Below, piece by piece: positions 29,374 to 35,988 of a stretch of 64,000 nucleotides of DNA. The stretch comes from Thalassospiraceae bacterium LMO-JJ14 (GTDB taxonomy: Bacteria; Pseudomonadota; Alphaproteobacteria; Rhodospirillales; Casp-alpha2): contig CP134604.1 in the NCBI GenBank assembly GCA_021555105.2, positions 930,001 to 994,000 on the forward strand, written 5' to 3'. The stretch's first letter is position 1. Each line of letters starts with the position of its first letter. The translations under genes and the position numbers were made by a program. The notes under the pieces were generated by a model that saw nothing but the letters and a program-made list of their open reading frames with translations, was not told where the DNA came from and did no database searches.

Positions 29374-30270
29374 ATGTCTGGTCCAAACTTTGCCGATCGT
29401 GACGGAAAGATCTGGTTTAACGGTGAGTTCGTAGAATGGCGCGATGCCAAGGTTCACGTCCTGACGCACGGTTTGCACTATGCATCGTCGGTCTTCGAAG
29501 GCGAGCGCATGTACAACGGCAGCATCTTCAAGCTGCGCCAGCATACCGAGCGGCTGTTTTATTCGGCCGGCGAATTGGGCTTTGAGATTCCGTACACCGC
29601 TGACGAGATCGATGCCGCCTGCATGCAAGTGTGCGACGTCAACGGTATCACCGAAGGTTATATCCGTCCGGTTGCGTGGCGTGGCAGCGAAATGATGGGG
29701 GTCTCGGCACAGAGCAACAAAATCAACGTCGCCATCGCGGCGTGGGAATGGCCGTCGTACTTCTCGCCGGAAGCGCGCATGAACGGGATCACGCTGCAGA
29801 TTTCAAAATGGAAACGGCCGAGCGCGGAAACCGAGCCGGTGCATGCCAAGGCGGCGGGGCTTTACATGATTTGCACCCTGTCCAAGCACACCGCGGAAGC
29901 CGCCGGCTTTCAGGATGCGCTGATGCTGGATTACCGTGGTCTGGTCGCCGAAGCGACGGGGGCCAATGTGTTCTTCGTCATGGCGGACGGCAAGTTGCAT
30001 ACACCGACGCCGGATTGTTTCCTCAACGGCATTACCCGCCAGACCGTCATCGAACTTGCCAATAAACGCGGAATCGAAGTCGTCGAACGCGCCATCCGGC
30101 CCGAAGAAATGGCCGATGCGTCGGAATGCTTCCTGACCGGGAGCGCTGCCGAAGTTACGCCGGTGAGCGTTATCGGCGAGTATACCTTCAAGCCGGGCGA
30201 GGTCTGCCGGGTGCTGATGGAAGATTATGACCGTGCTGTCGGCAAGACGGCGGCCGAGGCTGCGGCCTAG
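29374..30270 (+). CDS. ilvE: Branched-chain amino acid aminotransferase
   Basis: A PLP fold-type IV aminotransferase of 298 residues that performs the last step of valine, leucine and isoleucine synthesis and the first step of their breakdown. The PLP lysine is Lys159 in V-H-A-K-A-A-G-L-Y; the V-A-E-A-T-G-A-N-V-F-F block holds the glutamate that binds the PLP nitrogen. H-G-L-H-Y-A-S-S-V-F-E-G near the start is typical of IlvE. A MarR-type gene faces it across a shared promoter region. D-amino acid transaminase is less likely. Confidence 0.93.
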   Translation: MSGPNFADRDGKIWFNGEFVEWRDAKVHVLTHGLHYASSVFEGERMYNGSIFKLRQHTERLFYSAGELGFEIPYTADEIDAACMQVCDVNGITEGYIRPVAWRGSEMMGVSAQSNKINVAIAAWEWPSYFSPEARMNGITLQISKWKRPSAETEPVHAKAAGLYMICTLSKHTAEAAGFQDALMLDYRGLVAEATGANVFFVMADGKLHTPTPDCFLNGITRQTVIELANKRGIEVVERAIRPEEMADASECFLTGSAAEVTPVSVIGEYTFKPGEVCRVLMEDYDRAVGKTAAEAAA

Positions 30271-30347
30271 AACCAACTGCTTGGTAACTTTGAATATGCG
30301 GGCGGGGCACTGGGGTAAACCCTGGGTCACGCCGGGTGAATGGCCTG

Positions 30348-30382
30348 TTTACAAACAATTGAATAACTGTTTAATTGTTTGT
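30348..30382 (+). promoter_or_regulatory. SmtB/ArsR operator over a core promoter, probably leaderless
   Basis: Arms ACAAACAATT (30351-30360) and AATTGTTTGT (30373-30382) are a perfect 10-bp inverted repeat with a 12-base spacer, and the inner bases resemble the SmtB operator core (AACAGTTATTCA on the minus strand). The repeat covers a promoter: TTTACA at 30348-30353 and TTTAAT at 30370-30375, spacer 16. Transcription would begin at about 30382-30384, at the ATG itself, and no ribosome site is present, so the mRNA may be leaderless. Confidence 0.65.
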
Positions 30383-30383
30383 T

Positions 30384-30743
30384 ATGATGAACGCAGCACA
30401 ATCGACGGAACCGCACGACATCGCCCTGCAGCACGAGGCGCCCGACTCCGAAACCCGCCGCGAGATTGCCGATCTGTTTCGTATTCTCGGTGACCCGACG
30501 CGGCTCGGGATCGTCTATGCCTGCCTTTCCGCCCCGTTGGCGGCCGGCGATATTGCTTCGCGGCTGGGTATATCCGCATCGTTGACAAGCCATCACCTCA
30601 GATTGTTGCGGGCGGCCCGGCTTGTGCGTGGTGAGCGTCGCGGCAAGCAGATATTTTATACCGCTGCCGATGATCACGTTATCCGCGTGCTGTCGGACAT
30701 GGCGGAACATGCGATAGAGCCGGACCGTGAGGATATGCCATGA
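30384..30743 (+). CDS. ArsR/SmtB-family zinc-type metalloregulator
   Basis: A 119-residue winged-helix repressor (L-G-D-P-T-R-L-G-I-V; recognition helix S-L-T-S-H-H-L-R-L-L). Near the C-terminus it carries Asp96, His98, His109 and Glu112, i.e. D-x-H-x10-H-x2-E, the alpha-5 zinc site of SmtB. No Cys pair of the ArsR or CadC type is visible in the recognition helix. Zn(II) or Co(II) sensing with release of the operator just upstream is therefore likely. The stop overlaps the next ATG as ATGA. Confidence 0.88.
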   Translation: MMNAAQSTEPHDIALQHEAPDSETRREIADLFRILGDPTRLGIVYACLSAPLAAGDIASRLGISASLTSHHLRLLRAARLVRGERRGKQIFYTAADDHVIRVLSDMAEHAIEPDREDMP

Positions 30744-31417
30744 GTGCGGTCTGTCATCACCACCATGCGCCGGACCCGGACAATAACGTAACGCCCGGTC
30801 AGCGGCGCGCCCTGTGGGCGGCGCTGCTGATTAACGCGGCGATGTTCGTGACGGAAATAACCGGCGGTGCGCTCGTCGGTTCGGTCGGACTGCAGGCGGA
30901 CGCCGTTGACTTCTTCGGCGATGCGGTGAATTACGGTCTGTCGATCCTGGTGCTCGGTATGGCCGGCGTGTGGGGGACACGCGTTGCTTTCGTCAAAGGG
31001 TTGGCGATGATCGGCTTCGGCATCTGGGTCGCGGTGAACATCGTGCATCACCTGATTGCCGGGACTGTGCCGTCGGCGCCGGTCATGGGGACCATTGCCT
31101 TTATTGCCATGCTCGCCAATATCGCCTGTGCGCTGATCCTGTTCCGCTACAGGGGCAAGGACGCAAACATGGCGTCGGTTTGGATTTGCACCCGGAACGA
31201 TGCGCTTTCCAATGTTGCGGTTATGCTTGCGGCTTCGGGTGTCTGGGTCAGCGCCAGCGGCGTCCCCGACCTGATCGTCGGCGGGCTGATTGGCGGGCTT
31301 GCCATTTTTGGCGGTCTCCAGGTGTTGCGGCTGGTGCGCATTGAACGCCGCCAGACCCGCAGGGATACGGAAGATCCGGCGGCATGCCTGAACCCGGCCG
31401 AAACCGGGGACGATTGA
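30740..31417 (+). CDS. CDF-type cation transporter lacking the C-terminal domain
   Basis: A 225-residue membrane protein with about six helices, matching the transmembrane part of cation diffusion facilitators. It starts with a His-rich tail (C-H-H-H-H) and ends soon after the sixth helix, so the usual cytoplasmic metal-binding domain is missing; natural CDFs of this kind are known, e.g. from Maricaulis. Helix 2 has D-F-F-G-D and helix 5 has C-T-R-N-D, where other CDFs usually have H/D-x3-D and H-x3-D. Coupled to the zinc-type repressor, it probably exports Zn(II) or a similar metal. Confidence 0.8.
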   Translation: MSAVCHHHHAPDPDNNVTPGQRRALWAALLINAAMFVTEITGGALVGSVGLQADAVDFFGDAVNYGLSILVLGMAGVWGTRVAFVKGLAMIGFGIWVAVNIVHHLIAGTVPSAPVMGTIAFIAMLANIACALILFRYRGKDANMASVWICTRNDALSNVAVMLAASGVWVSASGVPDLIVGGLIGGLAIFGGLQVLRLVRIERRQTRRDTEDPAACLNPAETGDD

Positions 31418-31447
31418 TTGCGCACCGTGCGTTGGTTTCTATCACAA

Positions 31448-31473
31448 TTGATCCATGACAATGTGTGTATAAA
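31448..31473 (+). promoter_or_regulatory. Possible FNR-like box and -10 element before the FNT gene
   Basis: TTGAT-N4-GACAA at 31448-31461 agrees with the FNR/CRP-type consensus at 8 of 10 positions. TATAAA follows at 31468-31473 within ATGTGTGTATAAA, a string nearly repeated before the next gene (32375-32387). Oxygen control of an FNT transporter would make sense, but the match is weak. Confidence 0.25.
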
Positions 31474-31521
31474 TGCCGGTAAATAGTCTCTGCGTATGTC
31501 TGTGACCAAGGAGCCTCGTTC

Positions 31522-32319
31522 ATGACCGATCCCTTTCCCGCACCGGGTTACGATGCCTACAGCCCGGGCGAAATAGCCGTCCGTGTTGAAAATGCAGGCG
31601 TCGCCAAGGCCTCGCAAGCGCCGCTGACAACCTTCGTGCTGGCTTTGCTGGCCGGCGCGTTCATTGCCTTCGGCGGCATGCTGTTCACACTGGTGATGAC
31701 GGATAACGGTCTCGGCCTCGGACCCGGGCGTTTGCTTGGCGGGGTCGCGTTCTCGCTCGGGCTGATCCTGGTCGTGGTCGGCGGCGCCGAACTGTTCACG
31801 GGCAACAACCTGATCGTTATGGCCTGGGCCGACAGGAAAGTGACGACGTCCGGTCTGCTCAGGAACTGGGGTGTCGTCTTTGCCGGTAATGTCGCCGGCA
31901 GCATTGCTATGGCCGTCATGGTCTTCTTGTCCGGTACGCTCGATATCGGCGCAGGTGCGGTTGCCAAGACGGCGGTGGCGATTGCCGAGGCAAAGATGAC
32001 TATCCCGCCGCTGGAAGCGTTCTTCCGCGGTTTGCTCTGTAATACGCTGGTGTGTCTCGCCGTCTGGCTTTGTTTTGCGGCGCATTCGGTGAGCAGTAAA
32101 ATTCTCGCGATTATTTTTCCGATCGCAGGCTTCGTCGCCCTGGGCTTCGAGCATTCCATCGCCAATGCTTATCTGATTCCGGTTGGCTACCTGGCCGGGG
32201 CGGATGTCGGGATGGCCGGTTTTCTGGGCAATATGCTCCCCGTGACGGCCGGTAATATCGTCGGCGGCAGCGTCTTTGTGGCGCTGGTGTACTGGGCGGT
32301 ATATCTGCGCGGGAAATAG
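31522..32319 (+). CDS. Formate/nitrite transporter (FNT) family channel
   Basis: A 265-residue inner-membrane protein with six helices of the FNT family (FocA, NirC, HSC). Recognisable blocks are G-G-A-E-L-F-T-G-N-N in the helix 2/3 region, N-T-L-V-C-L-A-V-W in helix 4/5 and the E-H-S-I-A-N segment before the last helices. It carries small monovalent anions such as formate, nitrite or hydrosulfide; which one cannot be decided. AAGGAGCC precedes the ATG. It stands alone between the CDF and phosphate transporter genes. Confidence 0.9.
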   Translation: MTDPFPAPGYDAYSPGEIAVRVENAGVAKASQAPLTTFVLALLAGAFIAFGGMLFTLVMTDNGLGLGPGRLLGGVAFSLGLILVVVGGAELFTGNNLIVMAWADRKVTTSGLLRNWGVVFAGNVAGSIAMAVMVFLSGTLDIGAGAVAKTAVAIAEAKMTIPPLEAFFRGLLCNTLVCLAVWLCFAAHSVSSKILAIIFPIAGFVALGFEHSIANAYLIPVGYLAGADVGMAGFLGNMLPVTAGNIVGGSVFVALVYWAVYLRGK

Positions 32320-32463
32320 TCTCCTGTCCGAATTGCATTTCCAGGTCCCTGAAATCGATTGAATATACCGCAATATGTGCGTATAAAGCAGGGATTCGGG
32401 CATAAACACAGAATTATCAACATTTTTGTGTCCGCCCTGTAGTCAAAAGGCATATCCGTTCTC

Positions 32464-34170
32464 GTGCATATTCTGATTGAAATATTTGGTGGCGTCGCGC
32501 TGATGTTGTGGGGTATCCGCATGGTGCGCACAGGCGTCATGCGTTCGTTCGGTGCCGAATTGCGCCGCGCTCTGTCGATGACTGCCGGCAAGCCGCTTCG
32601 CGCTTTCGCGGTCGGTTTCGGGGTCACGTCGATTCTGCAAAGCTCGACGGCGACGGCATTGATTCTGTCCTCGTTCGCCGGCCGTGGGCTGATCGGCGGG
32701 GCGGCGGCGCTGGCGATAATTCTCGGTGCCGATGTCGGCACCACGATGGTCGTACAGGTACTGTCCTTCGATCTGACGTGGCTGTCGCCGCTGTTGATCG
32801 GTGCCGGGGTAATCGCCTTTCTGACATCCGAATCGAGCCACCGCCGGGCGCTGGCCCGCGCCGCGATCGGCCTCGGCCTGATCCTTCTGGCGTTGCAGCT
32901 GATCGGCCAGGCTTCCGTGCCGCTGCGCTCGAACGAGACGCTGGCGCTGATCCTGAAGCCGCTCACCGATGAAATTCTGCTGGCCGTGATGCTGACGGCG
33001 GTCCTGACGTGGATGGCGCATTCCAGCGTCGCTGTCGTGCTGTTCGTGATGTCGCTGGCGGCGTTGCAGGTGCTCAACATGCAGCTCGCCCTGGCCATGG
33101 TGCTCGGCGCCAATCTGGGCGGGGCCTTCATTCCCGTTGTCGCGACCTATGCCGAGAAACCCGCCGGGCGGCGTGTCGCCATCGGCAACCTGATGATGCG
33201 GGGGCTGGGCGTGCTGGTGTGCGTCGCCGTGCTGCCGTGGGTACAGCCGTATCTGGCCATGCTCGACGATCAGCCGGCGCGCATGATCGCCAACTTCCAT
33301 ACCGTCTTCAATATCGCGTTGGCACTGGCGTTGCTGCCGTTCGTCGGCTTCGTGCATAAACTGACGGAGCGGATGATCCCGGCGCTGCCGGCGCAGGACG
33401 TGCCGGGCACACCGCGTTATCTTGACCCTTCCTCGCTGGACACGCCCTCGGTGGCGCTGGCCTGTGCGGCACGCGAGGCCCTTGCCATGGGCGATACCGT
33501 GCGTGACATGCTGGCCCGCAGTCTGGATGTGTTCCAGAAAAGCGACACCGCTCTGGTCCGCGATATCGAACTGATGGACGACACCGTCGACAGGCTGCAC
33601 GAAGCGATCAAGCTTTACCTGACACGGTTGTCGAAGGAAGAAATGGACAAGGCCGAAAGCGAGCGCAATGTCGAGGTGCTCAGCTTCACCACCAACCTTG
33701 AGCACATCGGCGACATCATCGACAAGAACCTGATGGATCTGGCGGCGAAAAAGATCAAGAAGCGCGCCAGCTTCTCACAGCAGGGGCTCGAAGAACTGAG
33801 AATCTTCCACGCACGGATTCTGGAAAACTTCGATCTGGCAATGAATGTCTTCATGGCGCCCGATGTCGACATGGCGCGGATGCTGATCCACCAGAAAGTC
33901 GGCGTCCGCGATCTGGAGCGGAATTTCGCCGAAAGTCATTACGCACGCATCGCCGACGGGCGCGCCGATTCGATTGAAACCAGTTCGCTGCATCTCGATG
34001 TGTTGCGCGACCTGAAGCGCATCAACGGCCATCTGACGTCGGTCGCCTATCCGATTCTGGACCGCGCCGGGGAGCTGACGCAAAGCCGCCTCAAGGACGA
34101 GGCCGCGGAAGCGCTGGACCGCGACGCACGCCTCAACCCCTGTGCGCCGGGCGAAGCGCCGTTGCCCTGA
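32464..34170 (+). CDS. Na/Pi cotransporter family protein with PhoU-like tail
   Basis: A 568-residue protein. The first 310 residues hold two NptA/PNaS repeats; the first has the sodium-site motif Q-S-S-T-A, and the second reads H-S-S-V-A, with His in place of Gln. From about 330 to 560 lies an alpha-helical PhoU-like domain. The family imports phosphate with sodium, or works in regulation of uptake. The apparent start is GTG at 32464, placing the first helix immediately after it. It converges on DUF1810 across an inverted-repeat element. Confidence 0.85.
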   Translation: MHILIEIFGGVALMLWGIRMVRTGVMRSFGAELRRALSMTAGKPLRAFAVGFGVTSILQSSTATALILSSFAGRGLIGGAAALAIILGADVGTTMVVQVLSFDLTWLSPLLIGAGVIAFLTSESSHRRALARAAIGLGLILLALQLIGQASVPLRSNETLALILKPLTDEILLAVMLTAVLTWMAHSSVAVVLFVMSLAALQVLNMQLALAMVLGANLGGAFIPVVATYAEKPAGRRVAIGNLMMRGLGVLVCVAVLPWVQPYLAMLDDQPARMIANFHTVFNIALALALLPFVGFVHKLTERMIPALPAQDVPGTPRYLDPSSLDTPSVALACAAREALAMGDTVRDMLARSLDVFQKSDTALVRDIELMDDTVDRLHEAIKLYLTRLSKEEMDKAESERNVEVLSFTTNLEHIGDIIDKNLMDLAAKKIKKRASFSQQGLEELRIFHARILENFDLAMNVFMAPDVDMARMLIHQKVGVRDLERNFAESHYARIADGRADSIETSSLHLDVLRDLKRINGHLTSVAYPILDRAGELTQSRLKDEAAEALDRDARLNPCAPGEAPLP

Positions 34171-34186
34171 CCTGACGCCCCCTGTT

Positions 34187-34270
34187 GTCATCCTGAACTT
34201 GATTCAGGACCCATAATTTCGGCACGATCTCAGTGTGATGGCATGGACCCTGAATCACGTTCAGGGTGAC
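34187..34270. repeat. REP-type inverted repeat, copy 1
   Basis: GTCATCCTGAAC-TTGATTCAGGA at the left and TCCTGAAT-like GGACCCTGAATCACGTTCAGGGTGAC at the right form two facing hairpins in an 84-bp unit. The same plan, with the GTCATCC...GGATGAC ends, recurs at 51599-51685. The last three codons and the stop of the DUF1810 gene lie within it. It probably also terminates the two converging genes. Confidence 0.75.
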
Positions 34271-34701
34271 GCGGTTTCGCTCGCCGAGAGAATCTCCAGC
34301 GTCGCCGAATCGCGCACCCCGCCGTAAAACGCTTCGAGCGCGTCTGCGAACAGCGGACCGCCGCCGGCGGCGTCGAACAGCGTCATCGACGATCTGAACT
34401 TAACGGCGTCGATCGAACCGAAAATCTCACCCGCGCTTTTATGCGCATGTCCGAGCACAAGGCCGGTTGCCTCTTCAAGACGGCCGCCCAGCACGGGGTG
34501 CTTCAGATAGGCCTTCGCCGCGTTCAGGGACGGCAAGGCGTAATGCACCGCCGTCGGGCTGTGTCCGAGACCGGCGATCTGCGGAAAGACGAACCACATC
34601 CAGTGCGTCCGCTTGGCGCCTGCGCTCAGTTCGGCTGTGACGTCCGGCCACACCGTATCCTGTGCCGAGACGAAACGTTCGAGGTCGAACGGGTCGCTCA
34701 T
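34261..34701 (-). CDS. DUF1810-family protein
   Basis: A 146-residue soluble protein of the DUF1810 family. Typical blocks are D-L-x-R-F-V-x-A-Q near the start, R-T-H-W-M-W-F-V-F-P-Q-I-A-G-L-G and the G-S-I-D-A-V-K-F-R-S-S-M-T-L-F segment. Biochemical role unknown. The last residues A-S-P and the stop are encoded by the REP element. The start at 34701 is preferred to a long upstream extension that runs out of frame through gloB. Its start lies 11 bases after the gloB stop. Confidence 0.85.
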   Translation of the reverse strand: MSDPFDLERFVSAQDTVWPDVTAELSAGAKRTHWMWFVFPQIAGLGHSPTAVHYALPSLNAAKAYLKHPVLGGRLEEATGLVLGHAHKSAGEIFGSIDAVKFRSSMTLFDAAGGGPLFADALEAFYGGVRDSATLEILSASETASP

Positions 34702-34712
34702 GGCCGGGGAAT

Positions 34713-35483
34713 CTAGAAGTTGTCCTTGCGCTTGCGCACTTCGGCGAAGACATCGACGATGTCCGCGCCCTGCATGCCCAGTGTCGCCTGAATGCCGGCG
34801 CTCGACGGCCTCAGGAACGGGTTGGTCCTGCGTTCCTGCGCCAGGGTCGAGGGCACCGTCGGGATACCCCTGGCGCGCTTGTCGTTGACCTCGTCCATCA
34901 GCTTGATGAGATCGTCGTTGTCGGGGTCGACGCTGAGCGCGAAACGGCCGTTGGACTGGGTGTATTCGTGCGCGCAGTAAACCCGGGTTTCGCCGGGCAG
35001 CGCCTCGAACTTGGCGAGCGAGTTGACCATCTGCGCGGGCGTGCCTTCGAACAACCGCCCGCAGCCCATGACGAACAGGGTATCGCCGCAGAACAGCGCG
35101 TCCGAGTCCGCGAACCAATAGGCTATGTGCCCGCGCGTGTGGCCCGGCACGTCGAACACCGTCGCGCTGGCAGCGCCCATCGTATAGGTGTCGCCGTCGC
35201 CGACCTCGACATCGATGCCGGGGATACGGTCCTTATCGGCGCGCGGGCCGACGATGGTGCAGCCGGTGGCGTTCTTGAGTTCCATATTGCCGCCGGTGTG
35301 ATCGTTGTGATGGTGCGTGTTGAGAATGTGCGTCAGTGTCCAGCCGGTCTGTTCGAGCGTATCGAGAACCGGGCCGGCAACGGCCGGATCGACGACGCCG
35401 GTGGCGCCGGTTTCCGGGCAGTGCGCCAGATAGACATAGTTGTCGTTGAGCACCGGGATCTGTTTGATTTCAAGCTTGCTCAT
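34713..35483 (-). CDS. gloB: Hydroxyacylglutathione hydrolase (glyoxalase II)
   Basis: Hydrolyses S-lactoylglutathione to lactate and glutathione, ending methylglyoxal detoxification. It is a 256-residue metallo-beta-lactamase fold protein with the di-metal motif T-H-H-H-N-D-H, later metal ligands in P-G-H-T and G-D-T-L-F, and C-A-H-E-Y-T. The C-terminal domain with R-x-x-N-P-F-L-R is specific to glyoxalase II. The ATG at 35483 has GGGGAATGCC before it; an ATG 12 bases upstream has none. Confidence 0.95.
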   Translation of the reverse strand: MSKLEIKQIPVLNDNYVYLAHCPETGATGVVDPAVAGPVLDTLEQTGWTLTHILNTHHHNDHTGGNMELKNATGCTIVGPRADKDRIPGIDVEVGDGDTYTMGAASATVFDVPGHTRGHIAYWFADSDALFCGDTLFVMGCGRLFEGTPAQMVNSLAKFEALPGETRVYCAHEYTQSNGRFALSVDPDNDDLIKLMDEVNDKRARGIPTVPSTLAQERRTNPFLRPSSAGIQATLGMQGADIVDVFAEVRKRKDNF

Positions 35484-35504
35484 GGCATTCCCCATAAAGA
35501 CTGA

Positions 35505-35526
35505 ACCCCGCCGTTTCGGGCGGGGT
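35505..35526 (-). terminator. Hairpin after trxA
   Basis: ACCCCGCC (35505-35512) pairs with GGCGGGGT (35519-35526, plus strand) around six bases. On the minus strand it lies 34 bases after the trxA stop. Only a scattered T-rich tail follows, so termination may be partial and gloB may be partly co-transcribed. Confidence 0.55.
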
Positions 35527-35560
35527 CCAAAATTTCAAATCGTGACCCCGATGGGCCGGA

Positions 35561-35878
35561 TTAAAGATTCTGTTCGATCCACTGCACCAACTGGCTCTTC
35601 GGCAACGCGCCCACCTTGGTGTCGGCAACTTCGCCGTCCTTGAACAGCATCAGCGTCGGAATGCCGCGCACACCGTAATTGCTGGGCGTTTCGGGATTGT
35701 CGTCGATGTTGATCTTGGCGATGGTGACCTTGTCGCCCATTTCCGCCGAGATTTCCTCGAGCGCAGGCGCGATCTGCTTGCACGGTCCGCACCATTCGGC
35801 CCAGAAATCCACGACCACAGGGCCGGATGCGCCAAGGACGTCCTGTTGAAACGAGCTGTCGGTTACTTGCTTGGGCAT
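35561..35878 (-). CDS. trxA: Thioredoxin
   Basis: A 105-residue cytoplasmic thioredoxin. The redox centre is W-C-G-P-C (Cys30, Cys33), and the cis-Pro loop reads R-G-I-P-T. It reduces disulfides in target enzymes and in peroxide-defence proteins. It follows addA on the minus strand with about 110 bases between them, the common alphaproteobacterial order. Confidence 0.97.
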   Translation of the reverse strand: MPKQVTDSSFQQDVLGASGPVVVDFWAEWCGPCKQIAPALEEISAEMGDKVTIAKINIDDNPETPSNYGVRGIPTLMLFKDGEVADTKVGALPKSQLVQWIEQNL

Positions 35879-35988
35879 AAGGTGTGTCCCTTCAAAAAAG
35901 CCGGTTTGAAACCAGTATTAAAATATGCGGTGTTTCTTTGCCACACGTCGATTGTCTGTATGGAATCTAGGTAGCTGCCATTACCCCG

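Noticed and set aside
34702-35118. N-terminal extension of the DUF1810 gene
   Set aside because: It overlaps gloB in another frame and is low-complexity Arg/Gly sequence; the family begins at the internal ATG 34701.
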